Notes: generated by a model not told the origin, from the letters alone. A stretch of 64,000 bases of DNA from an uncultured Pelagibacteraceae bacterium (GCA_902577875.1 CACHAX010000004.1:1-64000), one strand, 5' to 3'; counted from the stretch's first letter, positions 33,099 through 44,767 are shown. Translations and numbers: made by a program.

Positions 33099-35671
33099 TA
33101 GATGAGATTATCATCTAATTTAATAGCAGAAACTACTTTTTCATCACCAGTCAGTTTAATTATTCTAACACCTTGCGTATTACGACCAGCTATTCTTATT
33201 TCTTTAACAGCTGTTCTTATTACTCTACCTTTATTTGTTGAAATTAATATTTGATCTCCTTCAAAAACAGGAAAGGATGAAGAAACATTTCCGTTTCTTT
33301 GTGAATTTACGATACCAATAATTCCCTTTCCTCCTCTATTTGTAACTCTATAATCATAATGAGATGTTCTCTTACCATAACCATTTTCTGTGATTGATAA
33401 TATGAATTTTTCTTTAGCTTTAATTTCTGATTTTTGGTCTTTATTTTTTGCTTTCTTATTTGAATCATGATCAATAATAGACAGAGATACAATAGTATCA
33501 TTTTCCGCTAAATTGATACCTCTTATACCTTTTGATGATCTACCTTTGAAAACTCTAAGTTTTTTAGACTCAAACCTTATACATTTTCCTAATTTAGTGC
33601 TTAAAATTATATCCTGATCATCTCTACAAATTTTAACACCAATAATTTTATCATTACCGTCAAGTTTCATTGCAATTTTACCTGAAGCATTAATTGAGGT
33701 AAAATCTTCAAGATTATTCTTTCTAATTTTTCCTTCACTTGTTGCAAAAATGATATGCATGTCTTTTGTATCAACATCACTATCTGGAAATGGCATAATT
33801 GAACTAATTGATTGATGATTTTTTAGAGGAAGAATATTAAATAAAGACTTACCTTTTGATGCAGCCGATCCTTCTGGAATTTTCCAAGCTTTAACTTTGT
33901 ATGCCAATCCTTCTGTAGAGAAAAATAGAACAGATGTGTGAGTATTTACTGATAATGTTTGTACTACAGAATCTTCATCTCTTGTCTTAATCCCTGTTTT
34001 ACCCTTTCCACCTCTTTTCTGTTGTTTAACATTACTTAAGGCACCTCTTTTAATGTATCCTTGCAAAGTAATTGTAATAATTACAGACTCTTTTTGAATA
34101 GTTTCTTCAATATTATAGTTTAAAACAGCATCTATAATCTGTGTTCTTCTCGGAGATGAAAATTTCTCTTTAATTTGAGACAACTCATTACTTATTACTT
34201 TTAATAGTTCAGTTTTAGAATTTATTATTTTTTTATACTTTGTAATCAATTCAGATAATTTTTTTATTTCTTCTTCAATTTCATTAATTCCAAGAGCTGT
34301 TAATTTTTGTAATCTAAGTTCTAATATTGATATAACCTGAGTTTCAGATAAATTATATGATACTTTATAATTTTTACTATCAACTAATTTAATTAATTTT
34401 GCAGATTTTGTTATTTTCCATTTAGTTTTAAGAAGAGTATTTTTTGCTTCTTCTGGATTTTTTGAAGATCTAATAATTTTTATTACTTTATCAATATTTT
34501 CTACACTAACAGATAAACCAAGTAATATATGGACACGATCTTCAGCTTTTTTTAAATCATATTTAGTTTTTTTAATGACTACATCTTCTCTAAATTTTAA
34601 AAAGTTCTCTAAAAAATCTTTTAATGAACATGTTTTAGGTTTGTTATCAACAATTGCTAATGAATTAAATCCAAATGAAGTTTCAATGGATGTATATTTA
34701 TAAAGTTGTCTCTTTATTGTCTCGGGCTCGACACTTCTTCTTAAATCTATAGCAACTCTTATACCTTCTCTATTAGATTCATCTCTAATGTCACTTATAC
34801 CCTCGATTTTTTTGTCTCTAACTAATTCTGCAATTTTTTCATTTAAGTTGGATTTGTTTACTTGATAAGGTATTGAAGTAATTACTAATCTATCTTTACC
34901 ATTTTTAAGATTTTCAACATTTATTTCACCTCTAATTTTAAAAGAACCTCTGCCAGTTTTGTATCCTTCTCGAATAATATCTTTACCAATAATAACTCCT
35001 CCTGTTGGAAAATCAGGACCAGGTATATGCTTCATTAACTCTTTAACTTTAATATCTTTATTTTTAATAAGAGCTAAAGTTCCATCAATTATTTCACCAA
35101 GATTATGTGGTGGTATACTAGTTGCCATACCAACAGCGATACCTCCAGCTCCATTTACCAAAAGATTAGGATATTGGGCTGGCAACACTGTAGGTTCTTG
35201 CTCAGTTTCGTCGTAGTTACTTTTAAATGAAACGGTATTTTTTTCTATATCATCAATCAAAAATTGAGAAATTTTTGCAAGTTTGGTTTCTGTATACCTC
35301 ATTGCTGCTGGTGGATCTCCATCTATAGAACCAAAATTACCTTGACCATCAATTAGTGGAACACTCATTGAAAAATCTTGAACCATTCTAACCAGGGCAT
35401 CATACACGGCTTGATCACCATGCGGATGATATTTACCAATTACGTCTCCAACAATTCTTGCAGATTTTCTAAATTGTTTTGACCAATCAAAACCACCTTT
35501 GTGCATTGCATATAAAATTCTTCTGTGAACAGGTTTGAGTCCGTCTCTTATGTCGGGTAATGCCCTGCTAATTATTACGCTCATTGCGTAAGATAAATAT
35601 GATGAACTCATTTCATCATACATTGAAATTGGTTTAATATTTAAATCTTTAGTTACTTCGTTTTTTTGCAT
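33098..35671 (-). CDS. gyrA: DNA gyrase subunit A
   Basis: 857 residues. The N-terminal breakage-reunion domain has [33 protein letters not shown], the quinolone-resistance region [21 protein letters not shown] and the nucleophile Tyr in [15 protein letters not shown] (about 123). The coiled coil and DEEE-like region follow ([23 protein letters not shown]). The C-terminal beta-pinwheel includes the GyrA box [13 protein letters not shown], which is needed for negative supercoiling and distinguishes it from ParC. The residue after the GDQ motif is AV (serine to alanine at the usual quinolone position). It lies between ssb and coaD, the usual order. Confidence 0.97.
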   Translation of the reverse strand: MQKNEVTKDLNIKPISMYDEMSSSYLSYAMSVIISRALPDIRDGLKPVHRRILYAMHKGGFDWSKQFRKSARIVGDVIGKYHPHGDQAVYDALVRMVQDFSMSVPLIDGQGNFGSIDGDPPAAMRYTETKLAKISQFLIDDIEKNTVSFKSNYDETEQEPTVLPAQYPNLLVNGAGGIAVGMATSIPPHNLGEIIDGTLALIKNKDIKVKELMKHIPGPDFPTGGVIIGKDIIREGYKTGRGSFKIRGEINVENLKNGKDRLVITSIPYQVNKSNLNEKIAELVRDKKIEGISDIRDESNREGIRVAIDLRRSVEPETIKRQLYKYTSIETSFGFNSLAIVDNKPKTCSLKDFLENFLKFREDVVIKKTKYDLKKAEDRVHILLGLSVSVENIDKVIKIIRSSKNPEEAKNTLLKTKWKITKSAKLIKLVDSKNYKVSYNLSETQVISILELRLQKLTALGINEIEEEIKKLSELITKYKKIINSKTELLKVISNELSQIKEKFSSPRRTQIIDAVLNYNIEETIQKESVIITITLQGYIKRGALSNVKQQKRGGKGKTGIKTRDEDSVVQTLSVNTHTSVLFFSTEGLAYKVKAWKIPEGSAASKGKSLFNILPLKNHQSISSIMPFPDSDVDTKDMHIIFATSEGKIRKNNLEDFTSINASGKIAMKLDGNDKIIGVKICRDDQDIILSTKLGKCIRFESKKLRVFKGRSSKGIRGINLAENDTIVSLSIIDHDSNKKAKNKDQKSEIKAKEKFILSITENGYGKRTSHYDYRVTNRGGKGIIGIVNSQRNGNVSSSFPVFEGDQILISTNKGRVIRTAVKEIRIAGRNTQGVRIIKLTGDEKVVSAIKLDDNLI

Positions 35672-35675
35672 TTAT

Positions 35676-36122
35676 TTAGAAAGGGATATCATCGTCTAAC
35701 TCGTTTTGAGCCATAGAACTATCATCAAAACTTTGTTTGTTGTCTTGAGATGGAATTGAATTTTGATTTCCTCCACCTAACATTGTTAATGATGAATTGT
35801 ATCCTTGAATTAAAATTTCAGTAGAATATTTATCCTGACCTGATTGTTCATCTTTCCATTTTCTAGTAGTCAGTTGTCCTTCAACGTATACTTGTGCTCC
35901 TTTTTTTAAATATTGTTGAACTACATTTACTAGTCCTTCATTGAAAACAACTACTCTATGCCATTCTGTTTTTTCCTTTTTTTCACCGGTATTTTTATCT
36001 TTCCATGATTGACTAGTAGCTAGGCTTAATCTTGCTACACTTTTACCGTTAACCATTTGTTTAACTTCTGGATCTGCGCCTAATCGACCGATTAAAAGTA
36101 CTTTATTTAAGCTTCCTGCCAT
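35676..36122 (-). CDS. ssb: Single-stranded DNA-binding protein
   Basis: 148 residues. The OB fold has [71 protein letters not shown] and [19 protein letters not shown] short Gly/Gln/Ser-rich linker leads to the acidic tip ELDDDIPF, the peptide that recruits replication and repair proteins. It is divergent from uvrA across 80 bp, the classic ssb-uvrA pair of the SOS regulon. I could not find a clear alphaproteobacterial LexA box (GTTC-N7-GTTC) in the gap. It precedes gyrA by 4 bp. Confidence 0.97.
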   Translation of the reverse strand: MAGSLNKVLLIGRLGADPEVKQMVNGKSVARLSLATSQSWKDKNTGEKKEKTEWHRVVVFNEGLVNVVQQYLKKGAQVYVEGQLTTRKWKDEQSGQDKYSTEILIQGYNSSLTMLGGGNQNSIPSQDNKQSFDDSSMAQNELDDDIPF

Positions 36123-36202
36123 AATATTTATATATTTGAAATGTTATTTATAACATTAATAGGCTTGAATATTAATTTTATTAATCTAAAGCAACTAAAA
36201 TT

Positions 36203-39079
36203 ATGCTTAAAAAGATACTTATTAAGGGCGCAAAAGAGCACAATTTAAAGAATATTTCACTAGAGATTCCTAAAGACAAATTTGTTGTAATAACAGGTCT
36301 ATCTGGGTCAGGAAAATCATCATTAGCATTCGATACTGTCTATGCAGAAGGTCAAAGACGATATGTTGAAAGTTTATCTGCATACGCAAGACAGTTTTTA
36401 GATAAAATGAAAAAACCAAATGTTGATTTAATCGAAGGTTTAAGTCCAGCAATTTCAATAGAACAAAAAAATACTTCTAAAAATCCAAGATCAACAGTTG
36501 CAACCGTTACTGAAATATATGACTACATGAGAGTACTCTACGCGAGAGCAGGAATACCCTATTCTCCATTTACAGGCAAACCAATTACTTCTCAAACAAT
36601 TAGTCAAATTGTTGATAAGATTAAAGAATTACCGAAAAAGTCTACGATATATTTATATGCACCTGTTGTACGAGGACGTAAGGGTGAATACAAAAAAGAT
36701 ATATTGGGATACAAAAAAAGAGGGTTTAGAAAAATTAAAGTTGATGATCAATTATATGATATTGAAAGTGTTCCAGAATTAAATAAAAAACTTAAACATG
36801 ATATTTCAATTTTAGTTGATAGAATTGTAATAAATTCCTCATTAGGAAACAGATTGGCTGAAAGTGTTGAAACAGCTGTTAATTTAGCAAATGGATTACT
36901 TTTTGTTGAATATGAAAATGAAACACTTCCAAAAAAATACAGAAAAATTGAAAAACTAATTTTCTCTACTAAATTTGCTTGTCCTGAAAGTGGTTTTACT
37001 ATTGAAGAGATTGAACCAAGACTTTTCTCATTCAACAGTCCTTATGGAGCTTGTGAAGAATGTGAAGGTATTGGGATGAAATTAAATGTTGATCCAAATT
37101 TAGTTGTTCCAAATGAAAAAAAAACTATAGCAGATGGTGCTATTGAACCTTGGGCAAAATCTACATCAATGTATTACGCCCAAACATTGGCATCTTTATC
37201 TAAACATTATGGTTTTTCATTAGATGATAAATGGTCAAAACTACCAAAAAAAATTAAGGATGTAATTTTGTATGGATCTGATGATGAAGAAATTAAATTT
37301 ACTTATGACGATGGCTATGAGAAGTATTCGCATAAAAAAACCTTTGAAGGTGTTGTCAATAATCTAGAGAGAAGATATTTAGAAACCGATAGTGATTGGA
37401 AAAGAGAAGAAATTGCTCAATATCAATCTGATACAAAATGTGAAAGATGCAATGGTTATCGATTAAAAGATGAAGCTCTGTGTGTTAAAATAAATGAATT
37501 AAACATAAGCCAAGTTACAGAAAAATCAATTTTTGATGCTAAGGAATGGTTTAGATCTTTAGAAGTTAAATTAGACAAAAGACAAATTAAAATTGCTCAA
37601 CATATATTAAAAGAAATTAATGAACGTTTAGATTTTCTTTTAAATGTTGGTCTTGATTATTTAACTTTATCTAGAGAGTCTGGAACATTATCTGGTGGAG
37701 AAGCACAAAGGATTAGACTAGCTTCACAAATTGGATCAGGTTTAACTGGAGTTCTATACGTTTTAGATGAACCATCAATTGGTTTACATCAAAAAGATAA
37801 TGTTAAGCTTATAGATGCATTAAAAAGATTAAGAGACTTAGGTAATACTGTTATTGTTGTTGAACATGATACAGAAACAATGGAGAATGCAGATCATATA
37901 ATTGATTTAGGACCTGAAGCTGGAAATAAAGGTGGAGAAATTGTTGCTGAAGGCACATATGAGCAAATTTTAAAAAATGACAAAAGTATTACTGGAAGAT
38001 ATTTATCAAATAAGAGTTTCATACCTATTCCAAAAAATAGAAGACTTGCAAAAAATGGTAGATTTTTAGAAATCAATGGTGCATCTGGAAATAATTTAAA
38101 TAACGTAAATTTAAAAATACCTTTAGGTAGTTTCACTTGTGTTACTGGTGTATCTGGAAGTGGTAAATCTACTTTGATACTTCAAACTTTATACAATGCA
38201 TTAAATCTTACTTTGAATAATAATAAATCTAGAAAAATTCCTCAGCCATTTAGAGGATTTAAAGGAATAGAATTAATTGATAAAGTTATAGATATAGATC
38301 AATCACCTATTGGTAGAACTCCTAGATCAAATCCTGCTACATATACAGGAGCTTTTGGTCCTATAAGAGACTGGTTTACCAATTTACCTGAAGCAAAAAG
38401 TAGAGGCTATAAACCTGGAAGATTTTCCTTCAATGTAAAGGGTGGAAGATGTGAAGCATGTGAAGGAGATGGTGTAATTACTTACGAAATGCACTTTCTT
38501 CCTGATGTTTACATAACATGCGATGAATGCAAAGGCACTAGATACAACAGAGAAACATTAGAGATTAAATTCAAAGATAAGAGTATTGCAGATGTTTTAA
38601 ATATGACTGTTGATGAAGGATGTGAGTATTTTGAAAATATTTCAAACATCAAAACTAAACTTCTAACGTTGAAGAAAGTGGGTCTTGGCTACATAAAAAT
38701 TGGTCAGCAAGCTACAACTCTTTCTGGTGGAGAGGCTCAGCGTATCAAGCTTGCTAAAGAATTATCTAAAAGGTCTACAGGAAGAACAATGTATATATTA
38801 GATGAACCAACTACTGGATTGCATCAACATGATATAAAAAAACTTTTGGAAATTTTACACACATTTGTTGCAACAGGTAATTCAGTTGTAGTTATTGAGC
38901 ATAATTTAGATGTTATTAAAACTGCCGATTATATTGTAGATATGGGACCCGAGGGCGGTGTTAAAGGTGGAAATATTATTGCTGAAGGTAAACCCGAGGA
39001 AGTTGCAAAAGTGAAAGATAGCTATACAGGTAAATTTTTAAAGCCTTTATTAGATACAAAATTTAAAAAAACCGCTTAA
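36203..39079 (+). CDS. uvrA: UvrABC system subunit A
   Basis: 958 residues. Damage-recognition ATPase of nucleotide-excision repair. Two ABC modules are seen: Walker [13 protein letters not shown] (about 33) and [12 protein letters not shown]; signatures [16 protein letters not shown] and [16 protein letters not shown]; Walker [13 protein letters not shown] and [12 protein letters not shown]. Zinc modules are [16 protein letters not shown] in the first half and CEACEGDG...[10 protein letters not shown] in the second, so zinc sites are intact here. Length matches the family (about 950). Start ATG follows an AT-rich 80-bp divergent region shared with ssb. Confidence 0.98.
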   Translation: MLKKILIKGAKEHNLKNISLEIPKDKFVVITGLSGSGKSSLAFDTVYAEGQRRYVESLSAYARQFLDKMKKPNVDLIEGLSPAISIEQKNTSKNPRSTVATVTEIYDYMRVLYARAGIPYSPFTGKPITSQTISQIVDKIKELPKKSTIYLYAPVVRGRKGEYKKDILGYKKRGFRKIKVDDQLYDIESVPELNKKLKHDISILVDRIVINSSLGNRLAESVETAVNLANGLLFVEYENETLPKKYRKIEKLIFSTKFACPESGFTIEEIEPRLFSFNSPYGACEECEGIGMKLNVDPNLVVPNEKKTIADGAIEPWAKSTSMYYAQTLASLSKHYGFSLDDKWSKLPKKIKDVILYGSDDEEIKFTYDDGYEKYSHKKTFEGVVNNLERRYLETDSDWKREEIAQYQSDTKCERCNGYRLKDEALCVKINELNISQVTEKSIFDAKEWFRSLEVKLDKRQIKIAQHILKEINERLDFLLNVGLDYLTLSRESGTLSGGEAQRIRLASQIGSGLTGVLYVLDEPSIGLHQKDNVKLIDALKRLRDLGNTVIVVEHDTETMENADHIIDLGPEAGNKGGEIVAEGTYEQILKNDKSITGRYLSNKSFIPIPKNRRLAKNGRFLEINGASGNNLNNVNLKIPLGSFTCVTGVSGSGKSTLILQTLYNALNLTLNNNKSRKIPQPFRGFKGIELIDKVIDIDQSPIGRTPRSNPATYTGAFGPIRDWFTNLPEAKSRGYKPGRFSFNVKGGRCEACEGDGVITYEMHFLPDVYITCDECKGTRYNRETLEIKFKDKSIADVLNMTVDEGCEYFENISNIKTKLLTLKKVGLGYIKIGQQATTLSGGEAQRIKLAKELSKRSTGRTMYILDEPTTGLHQHDIKKLLEILHTFVATGNSVVVIEHNLDVIKTADYIVDMGPEGGVKGGNIIAEGKPEEVAKVKDSYTGKFLKPLLDTKFKKTA

Positions 39080-39114
39080 TCTTTATAGAAAAATAATATA
39101 AAATCATTATATAG

Positions 39115-39717
39115 ATGACTTCGATATTACAATCATTATCAAAAACTGTTCATTTATCATTGGCTATTGCAATATTACTATTCATTGGTCTTTACATAGG
39201 TAATGGTGGATTTGATTTTGATGTTTTATTTTGGAGCTGGTTATTAAGATACGTACATGTAACTGTAAGTATTATGTGGATTGGTTTACTGTGGTATTTC
39301 AATTTTGTTCAAATTCCCAACATGGCTAAAATTCCAGACGAACAAAAACCTGCAATAGGCAAAGTTATAGCTCCTGCAGCATTATTTTGGTTTAGATGGG
39401 CAGCGCTATTTACAATCATATCAGGATTATTATTAGCCTATTTTAATGGATACGTTCATCAAGCAATGACATTAGGAATTGGATCAGGCGGTGGAAAAAA
39501 TACTGCAATAGGAATTGGAATGTGGTTAGGATTAATAATGGCATTCAATGTGTGGTTTGTTATTTGGCCAAATCAAAAAAGAGCTTTAGGTATGGTTGAG
39601 TGCGAACCAGAAGTTAAAGCTAAATCAGCAAAGACTGCAATGCTGTTTTCTAGAACAAATACACTTTTATCATTACCAATGTTGTTAACAATGGTAGCGG
39701 CACAAAATCTTTATTAA
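39115..39717 (+). CDS. PuuD-like membrane protein (urate hydroxylase N-terminal type)
   Basis: 200 residues with about five membrane helices. RYVHVTVSIMWIGLLWYFNFVQIPNMAKIPDEQKPAIGK, then FRWAALFTIISGLLLAYFNG and GIGMWLGLIMAFNVWFVIWPNQKRALG resemble the membrane domain of PuuD-type urate hydroxylases (PF06181). PuuD itself has an additional C-terminal cytochrome c domain, which is absent here. Histidines in helix 2 (YVHVTVS) and the first segment could bind heme. No purine-catabolism genes are nearby, so the urate role is doubtful; it may be an unrelated heme or electron-transfer membrane protein. It lies 35 bp after uvrA and abuts secF tail to tail. Confidence 0.6.
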   Translation: MTSILQSLSKTVHLSLAIAILLFIGLYIGNGGFDFDVLFWSWLLRYVHVTVSIMWIGLLWYFNFVQIPNMAKIPDEQKPAIGKVIAPAALFWFRWAALFTIISGLLLAYFNGYVHQAMTLGIGSGGGKNTAIGIGMWLGLIMAFNVWFVIWPNQKRALGMVECEPEVKAKSAKTAMLFSRTNTLLSLPMLLTMVAAQNLY

Positions 39718-40611
39718 TTATTCTTTTTCTTCCTTAACAATTGTTCTTTGGCTAACTTTTAAAGAGACTAGTACTGGGTTTGCAATATAAATTGATGAGT
39801 AAGTTCCAAAAATTACTCCTAATATCATTGCTAATGAAAATCCTTTTAATATTTCTCCACCAAAAATAAATATAGATAAAAGTGCCAACAATGTAGTCAC
39901 TGAAGTTATTATTGTTCGTGATAAAGTTTCATTTATTGAGATATTTGTTAGTTCAAATATTTTAACATCTGCATATTTACGCAAATTTTCTCTAACTCTA
40001 TCAAATATTACAACTGTATCATTCATTGAATATCCAACTATTGTTAAAACAGCTGCAACGATAGAAAGATTGATTTCTAATGAAAATACAGAAAATACTC
40101 CCAATGTAATTATAACGTCATGAAATAAAGCTAAAATAGCTCCAAGACTAAATTGCCACTCAAATCTGATCCATATATATAAAAGCATAGCTGCCAAAGA
40201 TAAAGCTATCGCTATTACACCTGATCTCAAAAGTTCTGCACTAACTTTTGGTCCAACATTTTCAACTCTTCTAAAATCTACTGAACCTATAGAATTTGAT
40301 AGCTTAGTTTTTATCTCTTCTATAAATTGTGGGTCATTTGAGTTTTGTTTTTCAAATTTAACTACAAAATCTGTTTCATTACCAAAATTTTTCACTGAAA
40401 CATCACCAAGATTCATTTGATTAAAACTATCTCTTATTTTTGTGATATTAGCAGAAGATTTGTCAGTCCTTAGCTCTATTAAAGTACCCCCTTTAAAATC
40501 AACACCAAAATTCAATCCTTTAAAAACTAAGAAAACTAAGGAAGCAATAATTAATATACCTGAAAGTATATTAAAACTTTTATAAAACTTATTAAAATAG
40601 ATTGTTTTCAT
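39718..40611 (-). CDS. secF: Protein translocase subunit SecF
   Basis: 297 residues, about six membrane helices. FKGLNFGVDFKGGTLIELRTDK is the D1 signature after the first helix; the P1 domain is short; VGYSMNDTVVIFDRVRENLRKYAD (D4) and NETLSRTIITSVTTLLALLSIFIFGG follow. SecDF uses the proton gradient to pull secreted proteins on the periplasmic side. It follows secD with a 1-bp overlap and ends the long minus-strand run begun by dgt. Confidence 0.96.
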   Translation of the reverse strand: MKTIYFNKFYKSFNILSGILIIASLVFLVFKGLNFGVDFKGGTLIELRTDKSSANITKIRDSFNQMNLGDVSVKNFGNETDFVVKFEKQNSNDPQFIEEIKTKLSNSIGSVDFRRVENVGPKVSAELLRSGVIAIALSLAAMLLYIWIRFEWQFSLGAILALFHDVIITLGVFSVFSLEINLSIVAAVLTIVGYSMNDTVVIFDRVRENLRKYADVKIFELTNISINETLSRTIITSVTTLLALLSIFIFGGEILKGFSLAMILGVIFGTYSSIYIANPVLVSLKVSQRTIVKEEKE

Positions 40612-42164
40612 TATATAAGTTTTTCCTTATGTTTATTTTTGATGACATAGTAAGCAGTAATCAAGCGAGCAATGAAATATACTGAAAATAGTGTTGTAAG
40701 TATTCCAACTCCAAGCGTTATAGAAAAGCCTTTGATTGGACCTGATCCCATGAAAAAAAGGATTACTGCAGCAATTAAAGTTGTAATATTGGCATCTAAA
40801 ATTGTTGTTCGTGATTTTGTATAACCAGAATCAAAAGCTACAATTGAATTATTTTCATTTTTTAATTCTTCTTTAATTCTCTCAAAAATTAAAACATTTG
40901 CATCAACTGCCATACCTACTGTTAAAATGATACCTGCAATTCCAGGGAGTGTAAGAGTTGCTTCAAATAATGTTAGAATACCGACTAATAAAAATAAATT
41001 AGAAATTAAGGCTAAGTTAGCAATTAAGCCAAAAAATCTATATTTATAAAACATAAAGGCAACGACTAAGATAAATCCAATTATCAATGACATAATTCCT
41101 GCATTAATTGAGTCTTTTCCAAGGTCGGGACCTACAGTTCTTTCTTCAATAATATTAAGTGGAGCCGGCAAAGCACCTGATCTTAATAGTAAAGCTAAAT
41201 CTGTTGCTGATTGAAAGGTGAAATTACCAGATATCTGTCCATTTCCTCCAATAATTGGTTCTCTGACTTCAGGAGCGCTAATAATTTTTCCATCCAAAAC
41301 AATTGCCAACCTTTTTCCAACACCATTTGAAGTCGCCTTACCAAACTTTTTTGCTCCTACTCTATCCAAGCTAAATGAAACAACCGTCTCATTAGTTTGA
41401 TTATTCATAGTTGGCTTGGCATCCATAAGATTATCACCACTTAAAACAATTCGTTTACTAACAATGGCTTCACTAGAGCCATCCTCAAAAGAAAGTTTTT
41501 CTGTTCCAAATGACTCTTCAGAACTACTGGATATAAATTGGAATGTTAAGTTTGCTGTTTTGCCTAATAGAGATTTAATTCTACCAGGATCGTCTAATCC
41601 TGGTAATTCAACAAGAATTCTATCATTACCTCTTTTTAAAATATTTGGCTCATTAGTTCCTACTTCATCAACTCTTCTTCTTACAATTTCAATTGCTTGA
41701 TCTAATGATGAATTTTTTAACAATACTAATCCATAGTCAGAAAATTCTAACTTGAATGAGGTATCCATGTTTTCAAAGTTAAATTGATGGGATTTATATT
41801 GTTGAAAATAAGGATTTATCTCACTTTTATCATCATCTAAAAGGGATTTAACATCCTCAATCTTAGAATTTTCAACATCGAATATAATTGACTTATCCTC
41901 AATTACAAAATTTCTAACCTTAATATCTTTATCTTTAAAAAATTTTTTAAACTCTAATACTTTACTTTGCAATCTTTGAGTAATGACTGGTTCGTTATCT
42001 ATCTCTAATAATAAATAAGAACCACCTTGTAAATCTAATCCTAATTTTATATTTTTTGAGAAAAATTCATCATCAACTTTTGTAAAGTTGGAAATAGTAA
42101 AATATGAAACAATAAGTGTAAAAATTAAAACACTAAAAACTCTTAATTTAGAAAAATATAACAC
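40611..42164 (-). CDS. secD: Protein translocase subunit SecD
   Basis: 517 residues. The first helix is followed by IKLGLDLQGGSYLLLEID (D1). The large periplasmic P1 domain spans about 60-345 and includes IEIVRRRVDEVGTNEPNILKRGNDRILVELPG. Membrane helices then carry GIILTVGMAVDANVLIFERIKEEL (D4, proton path) and RTTILDANITTLIAAVILFFMGSGPIKGF. Partner of SecF and YajC. yajC-secD-secF is the standard operon. Confidence 0.97.
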   Translation of the reverse strand: MLYFSKLRVFSVLIFTLIVSYFTISNFTKVDDEFFSKNIKLGLDLQGGSYLLLEIDNEPVITQRLQSKVLEFKKFFKDKDIKVRNFVIEDKSIIFDVENSKIEDVKSLLDDDKSEINPYFQQYKSHQFNFENMDTSFKLEFSDYGLVLLKNSSLDQAIEIVRRRVDEVGTNEPNILKRGNDRILVELPGLDDPGRIKSLLGKTANLTFQFISSSSEESFGTEKLSFEDGSSEAIVSKRIVLSGDNLMDAKPTMNNQTNETVVSFSLDRVGAKKFGKATSNGVGKRLAIVLDGKIISAPEVREPIIGGNGQISGNFTFQSATDLALLLRSGALPAPLNIIEERTVGPDLGKDSINAGIMSLIIGFILVVAFMFYKYRFFGLIANLALISNLFLLVGILTLFEATLTLPGIAGIILTVGMAVDANVLIFERIKEELKNENNSIVAFDSGYTKSRTTILDANITTLIAAVILFFMGSGPIKGFSITLGVGILTTLFSVYFIARLITAYYVIKNKHKEKLI

Positions 42165-42176
42165 TTTAAAAAGTTA

Positions 42177-42461
42177 TTATTTTTTTGGTTCAGCTTTAGT
42201 AACCAGTCCTTGTATTCCTGTAGCTCTAACAATTTCAACTTTAACATTATCAGCTATCATAACTTCTACTTTTTCATTATCGATAACTCGTTCTACAGTG
42301 CCAACGATACCACCAGAAGTAATAACTTTATCTCCACGCTTTAAAGCTTCAACCATAGCCTTATGTTCTTTAACTTTCTTTTGCTGGGGTCTAATTAAGA
42401 AAAAGTAAAATATTACGAATATTAAAATTAGGGGTATAAATTGTCCAATTCCTGCGTCCAT
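42177..42461 (-). CDS. yajC: Preprotein translocase accessory subunit YajC
   Basis: 94 residues. One N-terminal membrane helix (IPLILIFVIFYFFLIRPQQKK, with the family's conserved RPQQKK right after it), then KEHKAMVEALKRGDKVITSGGIVGTVERVIDNEKVEVMIADNVKVEIVRATGI, the small SH3-like domain. It associates with SecDF. 12 bp before secD. Confidence 0.96.
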   Translation of the reverse strand: MDAGIGQFIPLILIFVIFYFFLIRPQQKKVKEHKAMVEALKRGDKVITSGGIVGTVERVIDNEKVEVMIADNVKVEIVRATGIQGLVTKAEPKK

Positions 42462-42518
42462 GTTAAGTCCTTAAAAAGTTAACGATTATTTATACTATAT
42501 ACTTTTAGAAGACAACTC

Positions 42519-43778
42519 TTAATTGATACCTATTTTCTCCATATTGTTCATATATGGTCTTAGTTTTTCAGGAATAATTATTGAACCATCCTCAGTTTGA
42601 TAATTTTCTAATATCGCAATTAAAGTTCTACCAACGGCAAGTCCGCTCCCATTTAAAGTACCAACAAATTCATTTTCGTTTTTATTATTTTTATATCTAG
42701 CTTTCATTCTTTTAGCCTGAAATGTTCCACATGAAGAACAGCTTGATATTTCTCTATATTTATTTTCAGATGGAAGCCAAACCTCTATATCATAAGTTTT
42801 TTCTGCACTAAAACCCATATCACCAGTACTTAAAATAATTTTTCTGTAAGGTAATTGTAAATCATCCAAAATTTTAGTTGCACAATTAGTCATTCTCTCT
42901 AGTTCTTCAATGCACTTATTATTTTCTACAATACTGACTAGTTCAACTTTATAAAATTGATGTTGTCTAATCATGCCCTTTGTGTCTTTACCATAACTCC
43001 CTGCTTCTTTTCTAAAACAAGGTGTTGATGCAACTAATCTCATTGGCAAAGATTTTAGATTTAATATCTGATTTTTAACCATATTAGTTAATATCACTTC
43101 AGCGGTAGGGATTAAAAACTTTCTATCATTTTTATCATCAAACTTAATTTCGAATTGATCATTTTCAAATTTGGGCAATTGGCCAGTTCCAAACATAGTG
43201 TTTTCTGTAGCCATTAAAGGTGGAGAGATTTCAGTGTAGCCATTATTATTGACATGTGTATCAATCATAAAATTAGAAATTGCTCTTTCTAATGATGCTA
43301 ATTTGTCTTTAACAAAAACAAATCTTGATCCAGTTGTTTTTGTTGCTAAATCAAAATCTAACATATTCAGTTTTTCACCAATTTCATAATGAGATTTTGG
43401 TTTAAAACTCATTTCTTTAATTTCACCAGATTTTACAACCTCTTTATTGCTATTTTCATCCTTACCTACGGGGACATCATTCAATGGTAAATTAGGAATA
43501 TTACTTAATATCTGATCAAGTTGGTCTTTAACACTTTTTTGATTTTTACTTAAATCATCTATTTTATTTGAAATTTCTTTTGACTTTTCAAAAAGGGTTT
43601 CATCTTTAGATTTAGAAATAGATTTTTTTTCCATTTCTAAATTTTCTTTTTCTTGAATTAATTTTCTATTTTCTTCATCGAGATTTAGTATTTGATCAAA
43701 GTCTACATCAACGTTTCGATTTTTAATTGTATTCTTAAAATTATCGATATCTTTTCTAATATCCTTAATATTGTGCAT
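42519..43778 (-). CDS. serS: Seryl-tRNA synthetase
   Basis: 419 residues, class II. The N-terminal coiled coil (about 30-100; LIQEKENLEMEKKSISKSKDE) contacts the long variable arm of tRNA-Ser. The catalytic core has PTAEVILTNMV, motif 2 CFRKEAGSYGKDTKGMIRQHQFYKVELV, the serine-binding ISSCSSCGTFQAKRMKARYK and motif 3 LNGSGLAVGRTLIAILEN. Its start codon lies inside the 3' end of tatC (14-bp overlap), the same tatABC-serS order as in other alphaproteobacteria. Confidence 0.97.
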   Translation of the reverse strand: MHNIKDIRKDIDNFKNTIKNRNVDVDFDQILNLDEENRKLIQEKENLEMEKKSISKSKDETLFEKSKEISNKIDDLSKNQKSVKDQLDQILSNIPNLPLNDVPVGKDENSNKEVVKSGEIKEMSFKPKSHYEIGEKLNMLDFDLATKTTGSRFVFVKDKLASLERAISNFMIDTHVNNNGYTEISPPLMATENTMFGTGQLPKFENDQFEIKFDDKNDRKFLIPTAEVILTNMVKNQILNLKSLPMRLVASTPCFRKEAGSYGKDTKGMIRQHQFYKVELVSIVENNKCIEELERMTNCATKILDDLQLPYRKIILSTGDMGFSAEKTYDIEVWLPSENKYREISSCSSCGTFQAKRMKARYKNNKNENEFVGTLNGSGLAVGRTLIAILENYQTEDGSIIIPEKLRPYMNNMEKIGIN

Positions 43779-44538
43779 TTCTCTCTTGAGCTTTCTTTTC
43801 GATAATATTTACAGAAAAAATTGATAATTCATATAAAATTAACAAAGGTATTGCTAAACCTATTTGTGTAATTGGATCTGGTGGAGTTAATATTGCAGCA
43901 GCAGCAAATATTATTACAACAAAATATTTTCTTCTTTCTCTTAAATAAGTAGAATTTACAACTCCTATTCTTGCAAGCAAACTTAATACAACTGGTAGCT
44001 GAAAACTTAATCCAAATGCAAAAATTAACTTCATCACAAGAGATAAGTATTCATTAACTTTAGCTTCTAATTGAATCGGTAAGCTAGTCCCAAGTCCCGC
44101 ACTTTCAAATGATAAAAAGAATTTAAATGCTAGTGGCATAATTAGATAATAAACAAGCATACCTCCTAGTAAAAAAAGTATTGGTGTAATTACTAAGTAA
44201 GGCATAATTGCTTTCTTTTCATGGGTGTATAATCCTGGTGCAATAAATTTCCAAATTTGAATAAGGATATATGGACTGGTCACAAAGAAAGCAGCAAAAA
44301 AAGAAACTTTAAGATATGTTAAAAATGTTTCTTGAAGAGCGGTAAAGATTAATCTTCTATCAACATTATCATCCTTTACAGCATTAGCGTAAGGTTCAAC
44401 TAAAAATCCATATATGTATTCAGAAAAATAGTAACAAACTACAAATAATACTGCTAAGAAGATAAATGAATGTATTAGTCTTTGTCTTAATTCAGTAAGA
44501 TGACTTATAAAACCTGTTTCTTTTTTTTTAGCTGTCAT
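43765..44538 (-). CDS. tatC: Twin-arginine translocase subunit TatC
   Basis: 257 residues with six membrane helices. FISHLTELRQRLIHSFIFLAVLFVVCYYFSEYIYGFLVEPY contains the conserved HL.ELR.R motif that binds the twin-arginine signal peptide. FFVTSPYILIQIWKFIAPGLYTHEKKAI and FGLSFQLPVVLSLLARIGVV (conserved F-x-FG-x-x-F-x-x-P-type segment) follow. The C-terminus ILTPPDPITQIGLAIPLLILYE is also typical. It overlaps tatB by 11 bp. Together with TatA/B it exports folded proteins, possible clients including the RR-bearing M48 lipoprotein. Confidence 0.97.
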   Translation of the reverse strand: MTAKKKETGFISHLTELRQRLIHSFIFLAVLFVVCYYFSEYIYGFLVEPYANAVKDDNVDRRLIFTALQETFLTYLKVSFFAAFFVTSPYILIQIWKFIAPGLYTHEKKAIMPYLVITPILFLLGGMLVYYLIMPLAFKFFLSFESAGLGTSLPIQLEAKVNEYLSLVMKLIFAFGLSFQLPVVLSLLARIGVVNSTYLRERRKYFVVIIFAAAAILTPPDPITQIGLAIPLLILYELSIFSVNIIEKKAQERNAQY

Positions 44539-44764
44539 CTTTAGGCTTGTCCTCTTTCATAATTTCAGTGTTTTTTTTTAATTCTTCTTTGATTGAAACA
44601 TCTGTTATTTCTGTAACTTGATTTTGAACATCTGAAAAATATCTCTTAGCAGAACCTATCCATGATCCAACTTTTTTTAACATTACAGGAAAGTCTTTTG
44701 GTCCTACAACTATTATTGCAATAGATACTATTATTAATATTTCAAACCAGCCGATCTGTGGCAT
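44528..44764 (-). CDS. tatB: Twin-arginine translocase subunit TatB
   Basis: 78 residues: short N-terminal helix MPQIGWFEILIIVSIAIIVVGPKDFP, with the TatB-specific VGPKDFP (TatA has an FG motif at the hinge), followed by an amphipathic helix VMLKKVGSWIGSAKRYFSDVQNQV and an acidic tail. It forms the receptor with TatC. TatB proteins are usually 100-170 aa, so this is a shortened form; the tail after the amphipathic helix is only about 30 residues. 3 bp after tatA. Confidence 0.9.
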   Translation of the reverse strand: MPQIGWFEILIIVSIAIIVVGPKDFPVMLKKVGSWIGSAKRYFSDVQNQVTEITDVSIKEELKKNTEIMKEDKPKDDS

Positions 44765-44767
44765 TGA

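Noticed and set aside
36122-36202. LexA box between ssb and uvrA
   Set aside because: Expected from SOS control elsewhere, but no GTTC-N7-GTTC or CTG-N10-CAG-like element could be recognised with confidence.
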